64,000 nt of DNA from UBA7662 sp943369355 (GCA_943369355.1 CALRMX020000004.1:310001-374000); one strand, 5' to 3'. Numbered from the stretch's first letter, positions 27,988-37,851 are shown. The notes: generated by a model not told the origin, from the sequence alone. Made by a program: numbers and translations.

Positions 27988-28332
27988 AATAATTGGGTTT
28001 TTTCCTACTCATAAGGCTTTTCGGTTTACGCCTCCCATTGAAATTACCGAATGAGAACAGTCCGTTTTTTGGGGTGGGTTCTGCTCCACCGTAACAACCC
28101 CTTTAGTTTAGTAGCAACTTGTTTTGCGAAATGTACGTACAAAACACGCATTTCACTTTTAGAGTTATTTCATAACAATTTACCATTTCATACATTACCC
28201 AAATGTTATTAATTGAAGAACTTCTGAAATTATTTCTTCATACTTTCTTTGGGTGCACGCAACCCTCATCGAACGTTTCACCCAAGAGTGCAAAATAGTC
28301 ACACCGCCATTCTCGGCAGGTTTGGACAACTA
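27988..28332. other. AT-rich intergenic stretch
   Basis: 345 bases upstream of the small gene and downstream of a membrane-protein gene. I see no convincing coding frame, RNA gene or repeat here; a short GGTGG/CCACC inverted pair near 28073-28090 is too weak to call. Confidence 0.4.
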
Positions 28333-29223
28333 TCATATAGTTTTGTTATCACTGCTATTGGGTTTAATGAATAAACTTTCCAATTGCATCCAGTCGAGCT
28401 TGGCATCAAACAATTGCTTATACAGCATATAAATGAGTGCAAAATAAACCAAAGGCAAGAGTAGCATGGTGATGAGTACCATACTGAAAAAGCCAACAAC
28501 TTTGGCCGTAACTTCGTAACCAGCATCTCTGAAAAAGTGTCGCAATTTGGCGTAATCGCCGTGAATTTCAACCTTCGTCTTTTTTAAATCGTAAGCCACA
28601 TCCTCTTTTAATCGGCGAAAAGGCTGAAAACCTTCTTCACCATTGCTGATTTTTACCAAAGCTTGCTCGTGTTCAAGCATCAACTGGGTCTTTTCTGTCT
28701 TCAAGGTATCGATGTCGGCTTGCAGTTCTCCAATATATTTTGCACCAAAGTCAATGGCCGAATAATGGGCTAGCTGCTGCATGCCCGTAGTGTATATGAG
28801 TAAACCTGGATTGAGGGCTAAGGCCAGCACCAAATATTTAGAACTAAGTCTTCTACCTTTTGGGAACCATGTAAACACGAACAAAACCACCAAAGCCAAA
28901 TCGAATAAAAAAGATTGGTTGATAGCCATTAATATGTATTGAACAAAATTCAATGCAGTAGCCAGCAACAAATACGATTCCACCTGAGCAATATCTTGCG
29001 CAATCTTACCGGCATAATTACTAACAAATGGCACTTTTACCGATTCCACACCAGTCATGATAAACTGTAGGCTCTCAACCGCCTCAATCAGTTCGAGATT
29101 ATTCGATAAAGCCTTAGAAACAAATTCGGAAGCCGAACGATCGAATAGGCCGAGAAAAGCTATGAGGATGAGTAAGCCAATGCCGACTACGGGCAATATT
29201 TTTGAAAAATTGAGGTGCTTCAT
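28333..29223 (-). CDS. Unrecognised multi-pass membrane protein
   Basis: 296 residues. N-terminal helix (ILPVVGIGLLILIAFLGLF), a soluble stretch, three to four helices between about 80 and 165 (SYLLLATALNFVQYILM, LFDLALVVLFVFTW, YLVLALALNPGLLIYTTGM), a coiled-coil-like charged region about 180-225 (LQADIDTLKTEKTQLMLEHE), and a final helix pair about 240-275. No family recognised. Its start is three bases from the end of the GH25 gene on the same strand, so the two probably form an operon. Confidence 0.75.
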   Translation of the reverse strand: MKHLNFSKILPVVGIGLLILIAFLGLFDRSASEFVSKALSNNLELIEAVESLQFIMTGVESVKVPFVSNYAGKIAQDIAQVESYLLLATALNFVQYILMAINQSFLFDLALVVLFVFTWFPKGRRLSSKYLVLALALNPGLLIYTTGMQQLAHYSAIDFGAKYIGELQADIDTLKTEKTQLMLEHEQALVKISNGEEGFQPFRRLKEDVAYDLKKTKVEIHGDYAKLRHFFRDAGYEVTAKVVGFFSMVLITMLLLPLVYFALIYMLYKQLFDAKLDWMQLESLFIKPNSSDNKTI

Positions 29224-29226
29224 GGT

Positions 29227-30015
29227 CTATTGAATGAGGTCTTCGAGTTGGCCATAGTATACATCCAAATCGGTTTGTTTATGCTCCAATGAATAGCTTT
29301 CTGAACGCTGCCAAATTTTAAATCCTTTTTTGGACCATGTGCTCGGAATTTTAGGTTTGGAGGCTTTCGAGTATTCCGCTAGCCACAAATCATAATTAGC
29401 AAATTCAGGGTTTTTCAAATATTGCTGCCCAAAAGCATATCCAGTGTATAAAATAGGTTTTCGGTTGGTTTGCTTTTCCAGTTCTTTTAAAAAGAGCAAT
29501 ACATTGGAAGAAAGACTTTTTAAGTCAGATTTGGGGGTCAGGCTTCCTTGTTCTACATCGAGAATAGGAGGCAAATCGGAAGCCTCTAAGTCATTTATTG
29601 TATTAGCAAAATGCGTGGCTTGGATCACGGGGTCTTCATCTGCCAAGTAAAAATGGTAAGCACCTCTTAGAATACCCATCTCTTTAATGCTGTGCCAGTT
29701 AGTTCGAAAATCAGGATCAATATACTTAACTCCCTGGGTGGCTTTACAAATCAAAAAACGAATGCTGTCGCTGGCTTGTATTGTTTTTAAAATCTGCCCT
29801 TGGTAATGAGAAATATCAATGCCCAAATGAACGGTATCGGTTGGGTTAGAAACTACTATAGGCCGTGAAACATTTGTCGGGATTACTACCGTATCTATGG
29901 CGTCACTTTTTTGAGTGATATCGAGCAAAGATGGAGCCACGCTACCGATTTTTTGGTAGCAAGAAACGCTAGATAATGCAAGAAAAATGCAATAAAGCAC
30001 ACGTATATAGCTCAT
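29227..30015 (-). CDS. GH25 family lysozyme, lipoprotein
   Basis: 262 residues. N-terminal lipobox (LALSSVSC, Cys 19) predicts a lipid-anchored envelope enzyme. The glycoside hydrolase 25 barrel begins at about residue 63: LGIDISHYQG (D67), ILRGAYHFYLADEDP, PPILDVEQGS (D153 and E155, the usual acidic pair), KPILYTGYAFGQQYL and YDLWLAEYS. Members cut the MurNAc-GlcNAc bond of peptidoglycan. Probably a self-acting wall enzyme or an anti-competitor enzyme. Followed by the unrecognised membrane protein three bases downstream. Confidence 0.92.
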   Translation of the reverse strand: MSYIRVLYCIFLALSSVSCYQKIGSVAPSLLDITQKSDAIDTVVIPTNVSRPIVVSNPTDTVHLGIDISHYQGQILKTIQASDSIRFLICKATQGVKYIDPDFRTNWHSIKEMGILRGAYHFYLADEDPVIQATHFANTINDLEASDLPPILDVEQGSLTPKSDLKSLSSNVLLFLKELEKQTNRKPILYTGYAFGQQYLKNPEFANYDLWLAEYSKASKPKIPSTWSKKGFKIWQRSESYSLEHKQTDLDVYYGQLEDLIQ

Positions 30016-30296
30016 AAATCAGGGGGTAGTTTGGTAAAAGAGGCGAGGTAACTTATTCGAATATCCACTATTTTTTGAACTAAACAATACCCTGCATTAA
30101 ATTATTAAAGAAAAGCCTGGCAACAGCAAAAGTCTTTACCAAAATCTCACCATGTAAAAAGAGGATTTAGTCGCAATATGTGTTGTATTGCTACTAAGGT
30201 TAGTACACGAATCCCTATAACCATGTTATCATCAGACGTATACACGCTCCCAGTCGGGAACAAACACCGCAAAGAGATCTTCGAACCAGTGCTTGC

Positions 30297-30785
30297 CTAC
30301 CCCTCCAACTCCTGCAGCAGGCGTTCGAGCACGGTGTAGGTGATGGGGCAAAAGGTGCTGTTTTTGAGGGTAATGTTGGGGCGTTTGAGCAGCACATCTT
30401 CGTCGGTATACGGAAACCGGCGGCAGTCGCTGGGGCGGTGATCGTAAATGCTACAGGCATTGTCGGTACCGAGGAAGGGGCAGGGCGAGCTTTTCACTAC
30501 ATAATCGCCTTCCTCGTCGAGGCGGAGGTAGCGCTCGATAAACGCCCCTTCACGCAGGCCCAGCTCCTTGCTGATGCGTTTGATGTCGGGCGTTTTGAAG
30601 CGTGGCGAGTAATTTTTACAGCACGCCGCACAGCTCAGGCAGTCGATTTGCGCCACCGCCTCGGCATGGGCATCGGGCAGCGCTGCGAGGAAGCGCCGCT
30701 TGTCGGCCCGCTGCAGCAACCGCTTATAGATTTTCTGCTGCTGGAGCGCACGTTTTTGCCAATTGCCGGGGAGGGGAGCTGCCAT
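30297..30785 (-). CDS. YkgJ-family cysteine-cluster protein
   Basis: 162 residues from the Met at 30785 (MAAPLPGNW). The much longer open frame through this point runs antisense to the next gene and is not coding. The hallmark cysteines are present: IDCLSCAACCKNY, SSPCPFLG, ACSIYDHRPSDCRRFPY and STFCPITY, the CxxCxxCC...C...C...C pattern of a probable Zn- or Fe-S-binding domain. YkgJ-like proteins are cytoplasmic with no settled function. Divergent from the EF-hand gene, with 180 bases between the starts. Confidence 0.9.
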   Translation of the reverse strand: MAAPLPGNWQKRALQQQKIYKRLLQRADKRRFLAALPDAHAEAVAQIDCLSCAACCKNYSPRFKTPDIKRISKELGLREGAFIERYLRLDEEGDYVVKSSPCPFLGTDNACSIYDHRPSDCRRFPYTDEDVLLKRPNITLKNSTFCPITYTVLERLLQELEG

Positions 30786-30965
30786 AAAAAATATACCCCC
30801 GAAAATAGGCATTCCCCTCGTACTCGCGGCAAGATAAGACTTAGGTTGCCGAGCCTCGGTGAGTACGAGCCCAGTCGCTTCTGTCGCGAGTTTTACCCTT
30901 GGCTGCTCACGCACCCACCGCCATACGCGAGTTTTCGCGTAAATTGCCGCACCAATCTGCCTACC

Positions 30966-33098
30966 ATGACTGCCCACCGCTGGAGTTTTGCTACCATAGG
31001 CGGCGTAAAACGCGTTCAGCTCGAACGTGGCGCCGACCTCGCCCATCTCGACGAACTCGACCCCAAACTGTGGACGGCGCTGAGCTGCCCCGTGCAGGGC
31101 CTCGAAATAGATGCTGCCACCCTGCGCCTCATCGATACCGATGGCGACGGCCAGATACGGGTGCCGGAGGTACTCGCGGCAGTCCGCTGGATGTTGGGCA
31201 TACTCAAAAACCCCGACGATCTGCTGCTGCAGGAAGATAGCCTGCCTCTCGCGGCCATCGACCCACAAAAAGAAAATGGTGCCCGCCTCCTCGAGTCGGC
31301 CAAGGTGATCCTGCACAACCTCGGCCACGTCCACGACGAACGGCTGAGCTTGTCGCTCACCGGCGATACCCTCAGCATTTTTGCCAACAGCCTCCTCAAC
31401 GGCGATGGCCTCATCACCCCGGCCTCGGCAGCCGACCCCGCCATTGCCCAGCTTATCGGCGAGATTATGGCCACGCAGGGCAGCGAACCAGACCGCAGCG
31501 GCGCCCCGGGCATTGGTTATGCCCAGCTGCACGCCTTCTACGAAGCTATCGACAGCTGGCTCGCTGCCCACGACGCCCTCGTCGCCGACGCCCGCTTGCA
31601 GCCCTTTGGCGAACAAACCGAAGCCGCACTGCACGCACTCGACGCCGTGAGCGAACGCATCGACGATTATTTCTTGCGCTGCCGCCTCGCCGCCTACGAC
31701 CCCGCCGCCGCTGCGGCACTCAACCTGCAAACCGAGCGGGTGATGTCCATCACTCACCGCAAGCTGAGCGAGGCCCTCGACGAAATAGCCGGCTACCCGC
31801 TGGCACGCATCGAAGCCGGTAGGCCGCTGCCCCTGAAGGCTGGCCTCAACCCCGCCTGGGAAGCACCCATGGCCGAGCTGGTGCGGCTGTGCAAGCTGGG
31901 TACTAGCCTCGACGAAATAGGCTGGCAGCAGCTCAAAAACGTGCTCGAGCCCTTCCGTCAGTGGCTCAGCAGTCGCCATGGGCAAAGTGTAGCACCCCTC
32001 GGCCTCGACCGCTGTCGTGCCCTGCAAAGCGGACCCGAGCGCGAAGTGATCACGCAGCTTATCGCCGCCGACTTGGAGTTGGCCGACGAAGTAGCGTCGA
32101 TACTCGAAGTAGACCAGTTGGTACGTTACTACCGTGATTTGTTTAGGCTACTGCAGAACTTTGTGACCTTCCACGACTTTTACGCCCCCGGCCGTGAAGC
32201 CATCTTCCAAGCCGGCACGCTCTACATCGACCAGCGCAGCACCGAGTTGTGTATGAAGGTGCTCGACATGAACCGCCACAACGCCATGGTAGGCCTCAGC
32301 GGCATGTTTTTGTTGTACTGCGATTGTCGGCGCCGGGCCACCGGCGAGGAGATGCGCATCGTGGCGGCCCTGACCAATGGCGATATCGACAACCTGGTGG
32401 AGGGGCGCAACGCCCTCTTCTACGACCGCTTGGGTCGCGATTGGGACGCTACTGTGGTGAAGATTGTCGACAACCCCATCAGCATCCGTCAGGCGTTTTG
32501 GACGCCCTACCGCAAAGTGTCGCGTTTTATCGAGCAGCAGGTAAACAACTTTGCCGCCGCCCAAGAAACCAAAAGCGATAAAATGCTCACCGACGGTGTG
32601 GGAGAAACTGCCGGCAAAGCCGAACAAGCCGCACTGGCTCCTGCCCCCGCCGCAACCCCAGCCACACCTTTTGATGTAGGTAAGTTTGTGGGGATTTTTG
32701 CCGCCATCAGCTTGGCTTTGGGCGCCATTGGCACGGCACTCGCCTCGGTGGTGAGTGGCTTCATGGGGCTGGTTTGGTGGAAGATGCCAATCGCCATTGC
32801 CGGTATCTTGTTGCTCATCAGCGGTCCATCGATGTTGCTTGCCTGGCTCAAGTTACGCCGCCGCAACCTGGCACCGCTCCTCGACGCCAACGGCTGGGCT
32901 ATCAATGCTCGTGCTACGGTGAACATACGATTTGGCAACACCCTCACCCGATTGGCTGAGCTACCGGAAGGTGCTAATATCAACTTTGTGGATCCACTGG
33001 CCCGTAAGAAGCGACCATTTTTGCCGCTTATCCTGCTGTTGTGCCTCCTTGCTGGCGCCTTAGGCTTTGCACTCTGGAAAGGCTGGATACGCTTTTAA
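30966..33098 (+). CDS. EF-hand-containing, C-terminally membrane-anchored protein, function unknown
   Basis: 710 residues from the ATG at 30966; an in-frame ATG at 30438 would overlap the divergent ykgJ-like gene and is rejected. No signal peptide. One clear EF-hand loop at 57-68 (DTDGDGQIRVPE) and a second, weaker Asp-rich loop near residue 140 (LNGDGLITP). A long helical soluble body follows (FHDFYAPGREAIFQAGTLYI, VLDMNRHNAMVGLSGMFLLY), then an Ala/Pro linker near 545-560 and about three membrane helices in the last 150 residues (LALGAIGTALASVVSGFMGL, MPIAIAGILLLISGPSMLLA, FLPLILLLCLLAGALGFALW). I recognise no named family. Confidence 0.82.
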   Translation: MTAHRWSFATIGGVKRVQLERGADLAHLDELDPKLWTALSCPVQGLEIDAATLRLIDTDGDGQIRVPEVLAAVRWMLGILKNPDDLLLQEDSLPLAAIDPQKENGARLLESAKVILHNLGHVHDERLSLSLTGDTLSIFANSLLNGDGLITPASAADPAIAQLIGEIMATQGSEPDRSGAPGIGYAQLHAFYEAIDSWLAAHDALVADARLQPFGEQTEAALHALDAVSERIDDYFLRCRLAAYDPAAAAALNLQTERVMSITHRKLSEALDEIAGYPLARIEAGRPLPLKAGLNPAWEAPMAELVRLCKLGTSLDEIGWQQLKNVLEPFRQWLSSRHGQSVAPLGLDRCRALQSGPEREVITQLIAADLELADEVASILEVDQLVRYYRDLFRLLQNFVTFHDFYAPGREAIFQAGTLYIDQRSTELCMKVLDMNRHNAMVGLSGMFLLYCDCRRRATGEEMRIVAALTNGDIDNLVEGRNALFYDRLGRDWDATVVKIVDNPISIRQAFWTPYRKVSRFIEQQVNNFAAAQETKSDKMLTDGVGETAGKAEQAALAPAPAATPATPFDVGKFVGIFAAISLALGAIGTALASVVSGFMGLVWWKMPIAIAGILLLISGPSMLLAWLKLRRRNLAPLLDANGWAINARATVNIRFGNTLTRLAELPEGANINFVDPLARKKRPFLPLILLLCLLAGALGFALWKGWIRF

Positions 33099-33107
33099 AA
33101 CAACCAG

Positions 33108-33671
33108 GTGAACAGCAACAGCATTTCACGTCGCATATGGATCGAGGCAGGCTACCTCAGCAGTACCGCCGAAGCTCCCCATCAGCTCAAGGTAGAAGCC
33201 TTGGCTCGTTCGCTCAAGCGTAATAAATCGGCCTTCTACTACCTGTTCGATAGCCCCGAAGGCTTTGTGGAAGAACTCTTGCACGAGCACCGCCGACGTG
33301 TGGCCTTGCTGCTTGAAGCCGAAAGTCGCTGTACTACCTTCGACCCTGAGCTCGTAGCGGTGTTGCTGACCCATGCCGATACCCTTTTGTTTCACCGGCA
33401 GCTGCTCATCCACCAACAGCAACCCGCCTACCGACAGCTATTGCAGGAGAGCGAGGCCCAGCTCAGTGCCGATTTTTTGCGGCTGTGGTCGCGTGAGCTC
33501 GGCCTCGAAGCCTCCCGGCTGCAAGCCATGCAGTGGTACCAGCTGGCCAGTGCCAGTTTTTTTATGGCGCTGAGCCGCGAAAATTTACAGCGCTCTTGGC
33601 TGCTCGAGCAGCTCGGGCAGGTGAAGCAGCTCGCCCGCCAGCAACTCGCACTGAACGGAGGCGTGCAGTAA
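33108..33671 (+). CDS. TetR-like transcriptional regulator
   Basis: 187 residues from a GTG start ten bases after the EF-hand gene. The N-terminus reads as a TetR helix-turn-helix (RIWIEAGYLSSTAEAPHQLK, VEALARSLKRNKSAFYYLF, then EGFVEELLHEH), with the typical K..FYYLF signature of the recognition helix. The rest is a helical ligand domain. Probably operonic with the genes on either side. Ligand unknown. Confidence 0.78.
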   Translation: MNSNSISRRIWIEAGYLSSTAEAPHQLKVEALARSLKRNKSAFYYLFDSPEGFVEELLHEHRRRVALLLEAESRCTTFDPELVAVLLTHADTLLFHRQLLIHQQQPAYRQLLQESEAQLSADFLRLWSRELGLEASRLQAMQWYQLASASFFMALSRENLQRSWLLEQLGQVKQLARQQLALNGGVQ

Positions 33672-33718
33672 CCGTTGCCGTAGTCTTACCACCTTTGGGG
33701 TATTCAACCACCATCGGT

Positions 33719-34108
33719 ATGTCACAACGAAACACCCTCCTGAGCATTGCACTTGGCATCGGCTTTTGGGCCGCTGGCGTAGTCCTCGTTCGCCTCACCG
33801 GCGATGCCCTGCTGCGCCCCAACCAACCCGGCCTCATCGGCCTATTTCTCGCAGCCCTGCCCATTGGCTGGATCACGGCTTACATCATCAAGCAGGTGCT
33901 GGGCGTGGGCTGGCATGAGCTTACCAAACCACTGGCACTTGGCACCACAGCGGCAACCATGCTCGACGGACTTATGTTTAACTGGAACCACGGCCTGTAC
34001 CATGCCGAGCTTGAAGTAGCCTTTCATGGCGCTGCCTTCATCCTCTGGGCGGCAGGTGTGGGCATGGCCATAGCCTTCTGGTACGAGTATCGGCACAAGC
34101 AGGCCTGA
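33719..34108 (+). CDS. DUF5367-like four-helix membrane protein
   Basis: 129 residues from the ATG at 33719 (the frame extends upstream into the TetR-like gene without support). Four membrane helices: LLSIALGIGFWAAGVVLVRL, GLIGLFLAALPIGWITAYII, LALGTTAATMLDGLMF, and AAFILWAAGVGMAIAFWY. The layout and the RLTG motif after helix 1 resemble DUF5367 proteins. No biochemical role is known. Assignment tentative. Confidence 0.7.
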   Translation: MSQRNTLLSIALGIGFWAAGVVLVRLTGDALLRPNQPGLIGLFLAALPIGWITAYIIKQVLGVGWHELTKPLALGTTAATMLDGLMFNWNHGLYHAELEVAFHGAAFILWAAGVGMAIAFWYEYRHKQA

Positions 34109-34216
34109 GGTCGCGACATTGTGTCGCTGCGACAAATACCAAACACTCGTGACGCACGTTTTTACGGGCCGAGTAGCTTTTGTAAATTGGCTGCTCGCAA
34201 CTAAAATCCTGCGCCC

Positions 34217-35029
34217 ATGAAACTCCTCATCGCTTACCTCTTCCTCTCGGTGGCTGCCTGTAGCGGTGGTTCCGACAACGAAGCCGACGTATCGTATGCC
34301 GCCGATGCCGGCACGGCCGAGCTAAAAGCCGAGTCGAGCCCCGCCCCGGATGCGGCAGTGGCCGACGGACCCGTTGCCGTTTCGGAGCGACAAATAATCC
34401 GCACCGGAGAGATAAGCTTTGAGACCAATAGTGCAGCCAAAACCCGTCAGCAAATCGAAAAAGCATCGGCTGAGCTCGGTGCCTACCTGGCCGACGAAAG
34501 TACTTCTAGCTACGGCGATCGCACCGAGTACCGCGTGGTGCTGCGAGTACCGGCCAACAACTTCAACGCCTTGCTCGAGCGCATCAGTGCGTCGGCCCCC
34601 AAGCTGGATAGCCGCAGCATCAACAGCCAAGACGTAACCGAAGAGTTTATCGATGTGCAGGCTCGCCTACAAAGCAAAAAGGAACTAGAGGCACGCTACC
34701 GCGAGCTGCTAAAAAAGGCGGCGAAGGTAGAAGAACTGGTAGCCATAGAGCGGGAGCTAGCTACTTTGCGGGGCGAAATTGAATCGATAGAGGGACGCTT
34801 GCGCTACCTCACCAATCAAGTGAGCTTAAGTACCCTTACGGTGGTGTATTACGAACGCAGTACCTCCGCCACCAGCTATGGTTTCGAGCTCATGCAGTCG
34901 CTGAAAAGTGGCTGGCAACTGCTGCTCGATTTTCTTTTATTGCTGTCGAAATTGTGGCCATTTTTCCTGATTGGAGGAGGTAGTCTGCTGGTAGTACGCC
35001 GTTTTCGCCGTCACAAAAATCAAGGCTGA
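34217..35029 (+). CDS. DUF4349 lipoprotein
   Basis: 270 residues. Signal and lipobox (LLIAYLFLSVAAC, Cys 15). The DUF4349 domain runs from about 60 to 260: RQIIRTGEISFETNSAA, LRVPANNFNALLERIS, DVTEEFIDVQARLQSKKELE, a coiled-coil (VEELVAIERELATLRGEIES), STLTVVYYE, then a membrane helix near 235-255 (LLLLSKLWPFFLIGGGSLLV). Envelope protein, function unknown. The gene ends ten bases inside the convergent outer-membrane receptor gene. Confidence 0.93.
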   Translation: MKLLIAYLFLSVAACSGGSDNEADVSYAADAGTAELKAESSPAPDAAVADGPVAVSERQIIRTGEISFETNSAAKTRQQIEKASAELGAYLADESTSSYGDRTEYRVVLRVPANNFNALLERISASAPKLDSRSINSQDVTEEFIDVQARLQSKKELEARYRELLKKAAKVEELVAIERELATLRGEIESIEGRLRYLTNQVSLSTLTVVYYERSTSATSYGFELMQSLKSGWQLLLDFLLLLSKLWPFFLIGGGSLLVVRRFRRHKNQG

Positions 35030-37851
35030 ACACCTGGGCGGGTGGCTGCCGGTTCGCTGGCAAACAACCCAAACTTGCGCAAATTCCACGTAAGCGTGAG
35101 CAAGAAATAACGCTGCAAAACCGTGGTGCGGGTGTCTTCAACAAATACATCACTCACCGTGCGTCCAATAGATTGGTTTTGTCCAAGGAGATCGAAGGCC
35201 GAAATGCGTATTTCTCCATTGCCCTCAGGCCCCAAGCGATAACCGATGCCTGCATTCCACAACAAAAAGTCGGGGTCGATACCGGCATCTAATCCGCTGA
35301 AACGGGTGTAGGCCCATTCGCTGCTGATCATCCACTTGCGGGTGGGCTGCCAGTTGCCGCGTAGGCCGGCCAACTGACTGCTAAAATTGGCATTCAAAGC
35401 AGGCTCCAGGCTATTGGTCACGCGGTTGGCCGACCAGTTGTAAGTGAACGTAAAATCAATCTCGGGGCTGATGTTGCTGCCCAGTACCGCGCCCAAACTG
35501 GCAGTGGTGGTGCCCGAACGGTTGCTTTGGTTGTTCACCAAACCGGGCAGCTCGTTGTAGCTGAGTCCTGCGGTGAGATTCAAATTACTCTTGAGGGGCT
35601 TCACCAAAAAGCCGTAAGTGAGGTTGGAGCGTAAATTCCATGCACCACTCAAATTCACCGGATTCGTCAATCTGGCACCCCTTTGCAAGGGTATTCCGTT
35701 AATCACCGTATCGTTTGCGGCGATAAACGTACTGCTTCCCAAGTAATCTTCGGTAAGCCCTCCCATCACAAATGCACTGAAGTTACTGCCCCGATTGGTA
35801 AAGGTGTAGTTGTACCTGCTCACCAAAAAGTGGCTGTATTCCTGCACCAGATTGGGGTTGCCAGCACTAATTTGTAGGGGGTTGCTGTTGTCGACTACAT
35901 TTTGCAGCTGACTCAACGAAGGCAGATTGGTGCTGGTGCGGTAAAACAATCGCCAACTCATCTTCCGATCGATGCTGTAACTGAGCATGGCATTGGGAAG
36001 AAAGTTGCGGAAGTTCCGATTTACTTCCAAACTAAGCGGGAAGAGCTGGCGGCTGCGCATATCGGTCAGCTGGTAATTAAGGCCAACTCCACCTCCCCAA
36101 CGCGTGCCACGCAGGCGGTAGCTCAGGCTGAACCGCTGCGTAAGCTGGTCGTTGTCGAAGCGGTTGCTGAGCTGACTGTCGACGCGACTGTAGCCGCTAC
36201 TCAAGCTATCGTAAGCTAGCGTCTGCTGGTCGCTCTGTTGGAGGTTAAGGCGGGGTTCGTAGCCGAGCTCGAGCTGTCCGCTCTTGCCTATGGGCTCGGT
36301 ATATCGCAGGTTGAGGCTGTAGGTATTGCTGCGGCTGGCGGTACTGCCACGCTGGTTAAAGCCGATATTTTCGTTCAACAAACCGCGGTTGTTGATGCTC
36401 AGCAGCTCACTCTCACTTTCGCGCTCATTGCCGCTGTAGCTCAAGTTCACGCTCCAGGTGCGGCCTTCTTTGCGCAGCTTGTGGCGCCACAAGAGGTCGG
36501 CGCCGCCATTCAGAGCAGTAGCGTCGGAGCTTTGGTCGGTATAACTGCTACTCAGTAGGCTTCCAGCGGCATCGCGATTTAAGCCGTCGAGCAGCTGGTC
36601 GCGCACATTGGTCTGCAAGCTCAACCTCGGGGTAAACACAAAACTGTTGGCCGAGTCGAGCTGGTACTCGAGCCGAAGATTGAAGCGGTGGTTGTAGTTG
36701 GTAGCCACCGTGCTGTTGTTTTCTGTATACAACGGGCCGTTGCCGTCGCTTTCGAAAAACTGGCGACTCAAGTAACTGTCGGTAGTATTGCGGGTGCCGT
36801 TGAAAAAGTAGCTGCCGCTCACGCGTATTTTCTCGCCCCATTTGTCGGTATAGTTGAGGCCGATACTGTGGGTTTGATTGATACCAGCCTGCTGCCCTAC
36901 TAAGAAGTTCTGGCTGCTGCTGCCTCCACCGCTCCCGCCGGGCCGGCCGCCACCCATACGTCCACCGCCGGAGAAACGTCCGCCGCCGCTACTCGCATTG
37001 AGGCCTAGCAGGTCCTGGCTGCTGAAATTCTGCTGATTGATGTTGTTGCTCTGCGCCAACAAGGTAATGCGGCGCTGGCCTTTGAAGATGTTTACATTGC
37101 CGCCACTTTGGTAACGTTCGTCGGTGCCGTAGCCCGCGAAAACACGACCAAAGAGGCCGTTATTTTTACCGGCCTTGGTTACAATGTTGATGGTTTTTTC
37201 GGTATTACCGTCGTTAAAGCCAGTAAAGCGGGCCTGCTCGCTCAGCTGGTCGAATACCTGCACACGATCGACGACCTCTGCAGGTAGATTACGCAGAGCG
37301 AGGGTGGCATCTTCCCCAAAAAACTCTTGCCCATCCACAAGCACACGCCGTACGTCTTCACCCTGGGCCTTGATGGTACCATTTTCGACGGTGATGCCCG
37401 GCATCTTGGTCACCAACTGCTCAGCGCTAGCGTCGCGGTTTACCTTATAGGCATCGGCATTCATGCTCGTGGTATCGCCCTTTTGCTCTACCCGTTGCTG
37501 CACGCCTTCAATCTGCACCTCCTTGAGGTTGCGGCGACTTTCACGCAACACAATGCCTCGGATAAAAACAGGGCTTTCGCCCAAAGTGAAAGTGGTGTCG
37601 AAGGTGTCGAAACCGATGAAACGTACTTGAAAGCGGTAACGACCGGGAGCCGCCTCAAGTTGGAAGCCGCCTTGCGGTCCGGTGGTAGTGCCGTACACCT
37701 TGCTGCTGTCGGCCAAAGCACGCAAAACCACATTGGCAGCGGGGAGCGGCGTGCGGTCGGCAGCATTAAGCACCCTACCTCGTATAACCGACTGTGCCAG
37801 AACAACTTGAGCAATGAAAAGGAAAAAAATTGAGAGTAACAGTCGCAACAT
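35020..37851 (-). CDS. TonB-dependent-receptor-like outer-membrane protein (OMP_b-brl type)
   Basis: 943 residues. Signal peptide (LLLSIFFLFIAQVVLAQ); carboxypeptidase-regulatory-like domain about 20-105 (VIRGRVLNAADRTPLPAANV); plug-like domain about 125-225 (EQLVTKMPGITVENGTIKAQ, VLVDGQEFFGEDATLALRNL); then an outer-membrane barrel to the C-terminus. A Gly-rich loop sits near 285-315 (GGGRFSGGGRMGGGRPGGSG). No SusD partner nearby, and the substrate is unknown. Tail-to-tail with the DUF4349 gene (ten-base overlap). Confidence 0.92.
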   Translation of the reverse strand: MLRLLLSIFFLFIAQVVLAQSVIRGRVLNAADRTPLPAANVVLRALADSSKVYGTTTGPQGGFQLEAAPGRYRFQVRFIGFDTFDTTFTLGESPVFIRGIVLRESRRNLKEVQIEGVQQRVEQKGDTTSMNADAYKVNRDASAEQLVTKMPGITVENGTIKAQGEDVRRVLVDGQEFFGEDATLALRNLPAEVVDRVQVFDQLSEQARFTGFNDGNTEKTINIVTKAGKNNGLFGRVFAGYGTDERYQSGGNVNIFKGQRRITLLAQSNNINQQNFSSQDLLGLNASSGGGRFSGGGRMGGGRPGGSGGGSSSQNFLVGQQAGINQTHSIGLNYTDKWGEKIRVSGSYFFNGTRNTTDSYLSRQFFESDGNGPLYTENNSTVATNYNHRFNLRLEYQLDSANSFVFTPRLSLQTNVRDQLLDGLNRDAAGSLLSSSYTDQSSDATALNGGADLLWRHKLRKEGRTWSVNLSYSGNERESESELLSINNRGLLNENIGFNQRGSTASRSNTYSLNLRYTEPIGKSGQLELGYEPRLNLQQSDQQTLAYDSLSSGYSRVDSQLSNRFDNDQLTQRFSLSYRLRGTRWGGGVGLNYQLTDMRSRQLFPLSLEVNRNFRNFLPNAMLSYSIDRKMSWRLFYRTSTNLPSLSQLQNVVDNSNPLQISAGNPNLVQEYSHFLVSRYNYTFTNRGSNFSAFVMGGLTEDYLGSSTFIAANDTVINGIPLQRGARLTNPVNLSGAWNLRSNLTYGFLVKPLKSNLNLTAGLSYNELPGLVNNQSNRSGTTTASLGAVLGSNISPEIDFTFTYNWSANRVTNSLEPALNANFSSQLAGLRGNWQPTRKWMISSEWAYTRFSGLDAGIDPDFLLWNAGIGYRLGPEGNGEIRISAFDLLGQNQSIGRTVSDVFVEDTRTTVLQRYFLLTLTWNLRKFGLFASEPAATRPGVQP

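Noticed and set aside
30786..32027. Upstream part of a 576-codon open frame on the minus strand continuous with the YkgJ gene
   Set aside because: It is antisense to the EF-hand gene, has no domain, and the YkgJ cysteine pattern needs only the part from 30785 downward. GC-rich codons on the other strand keep the frame open.
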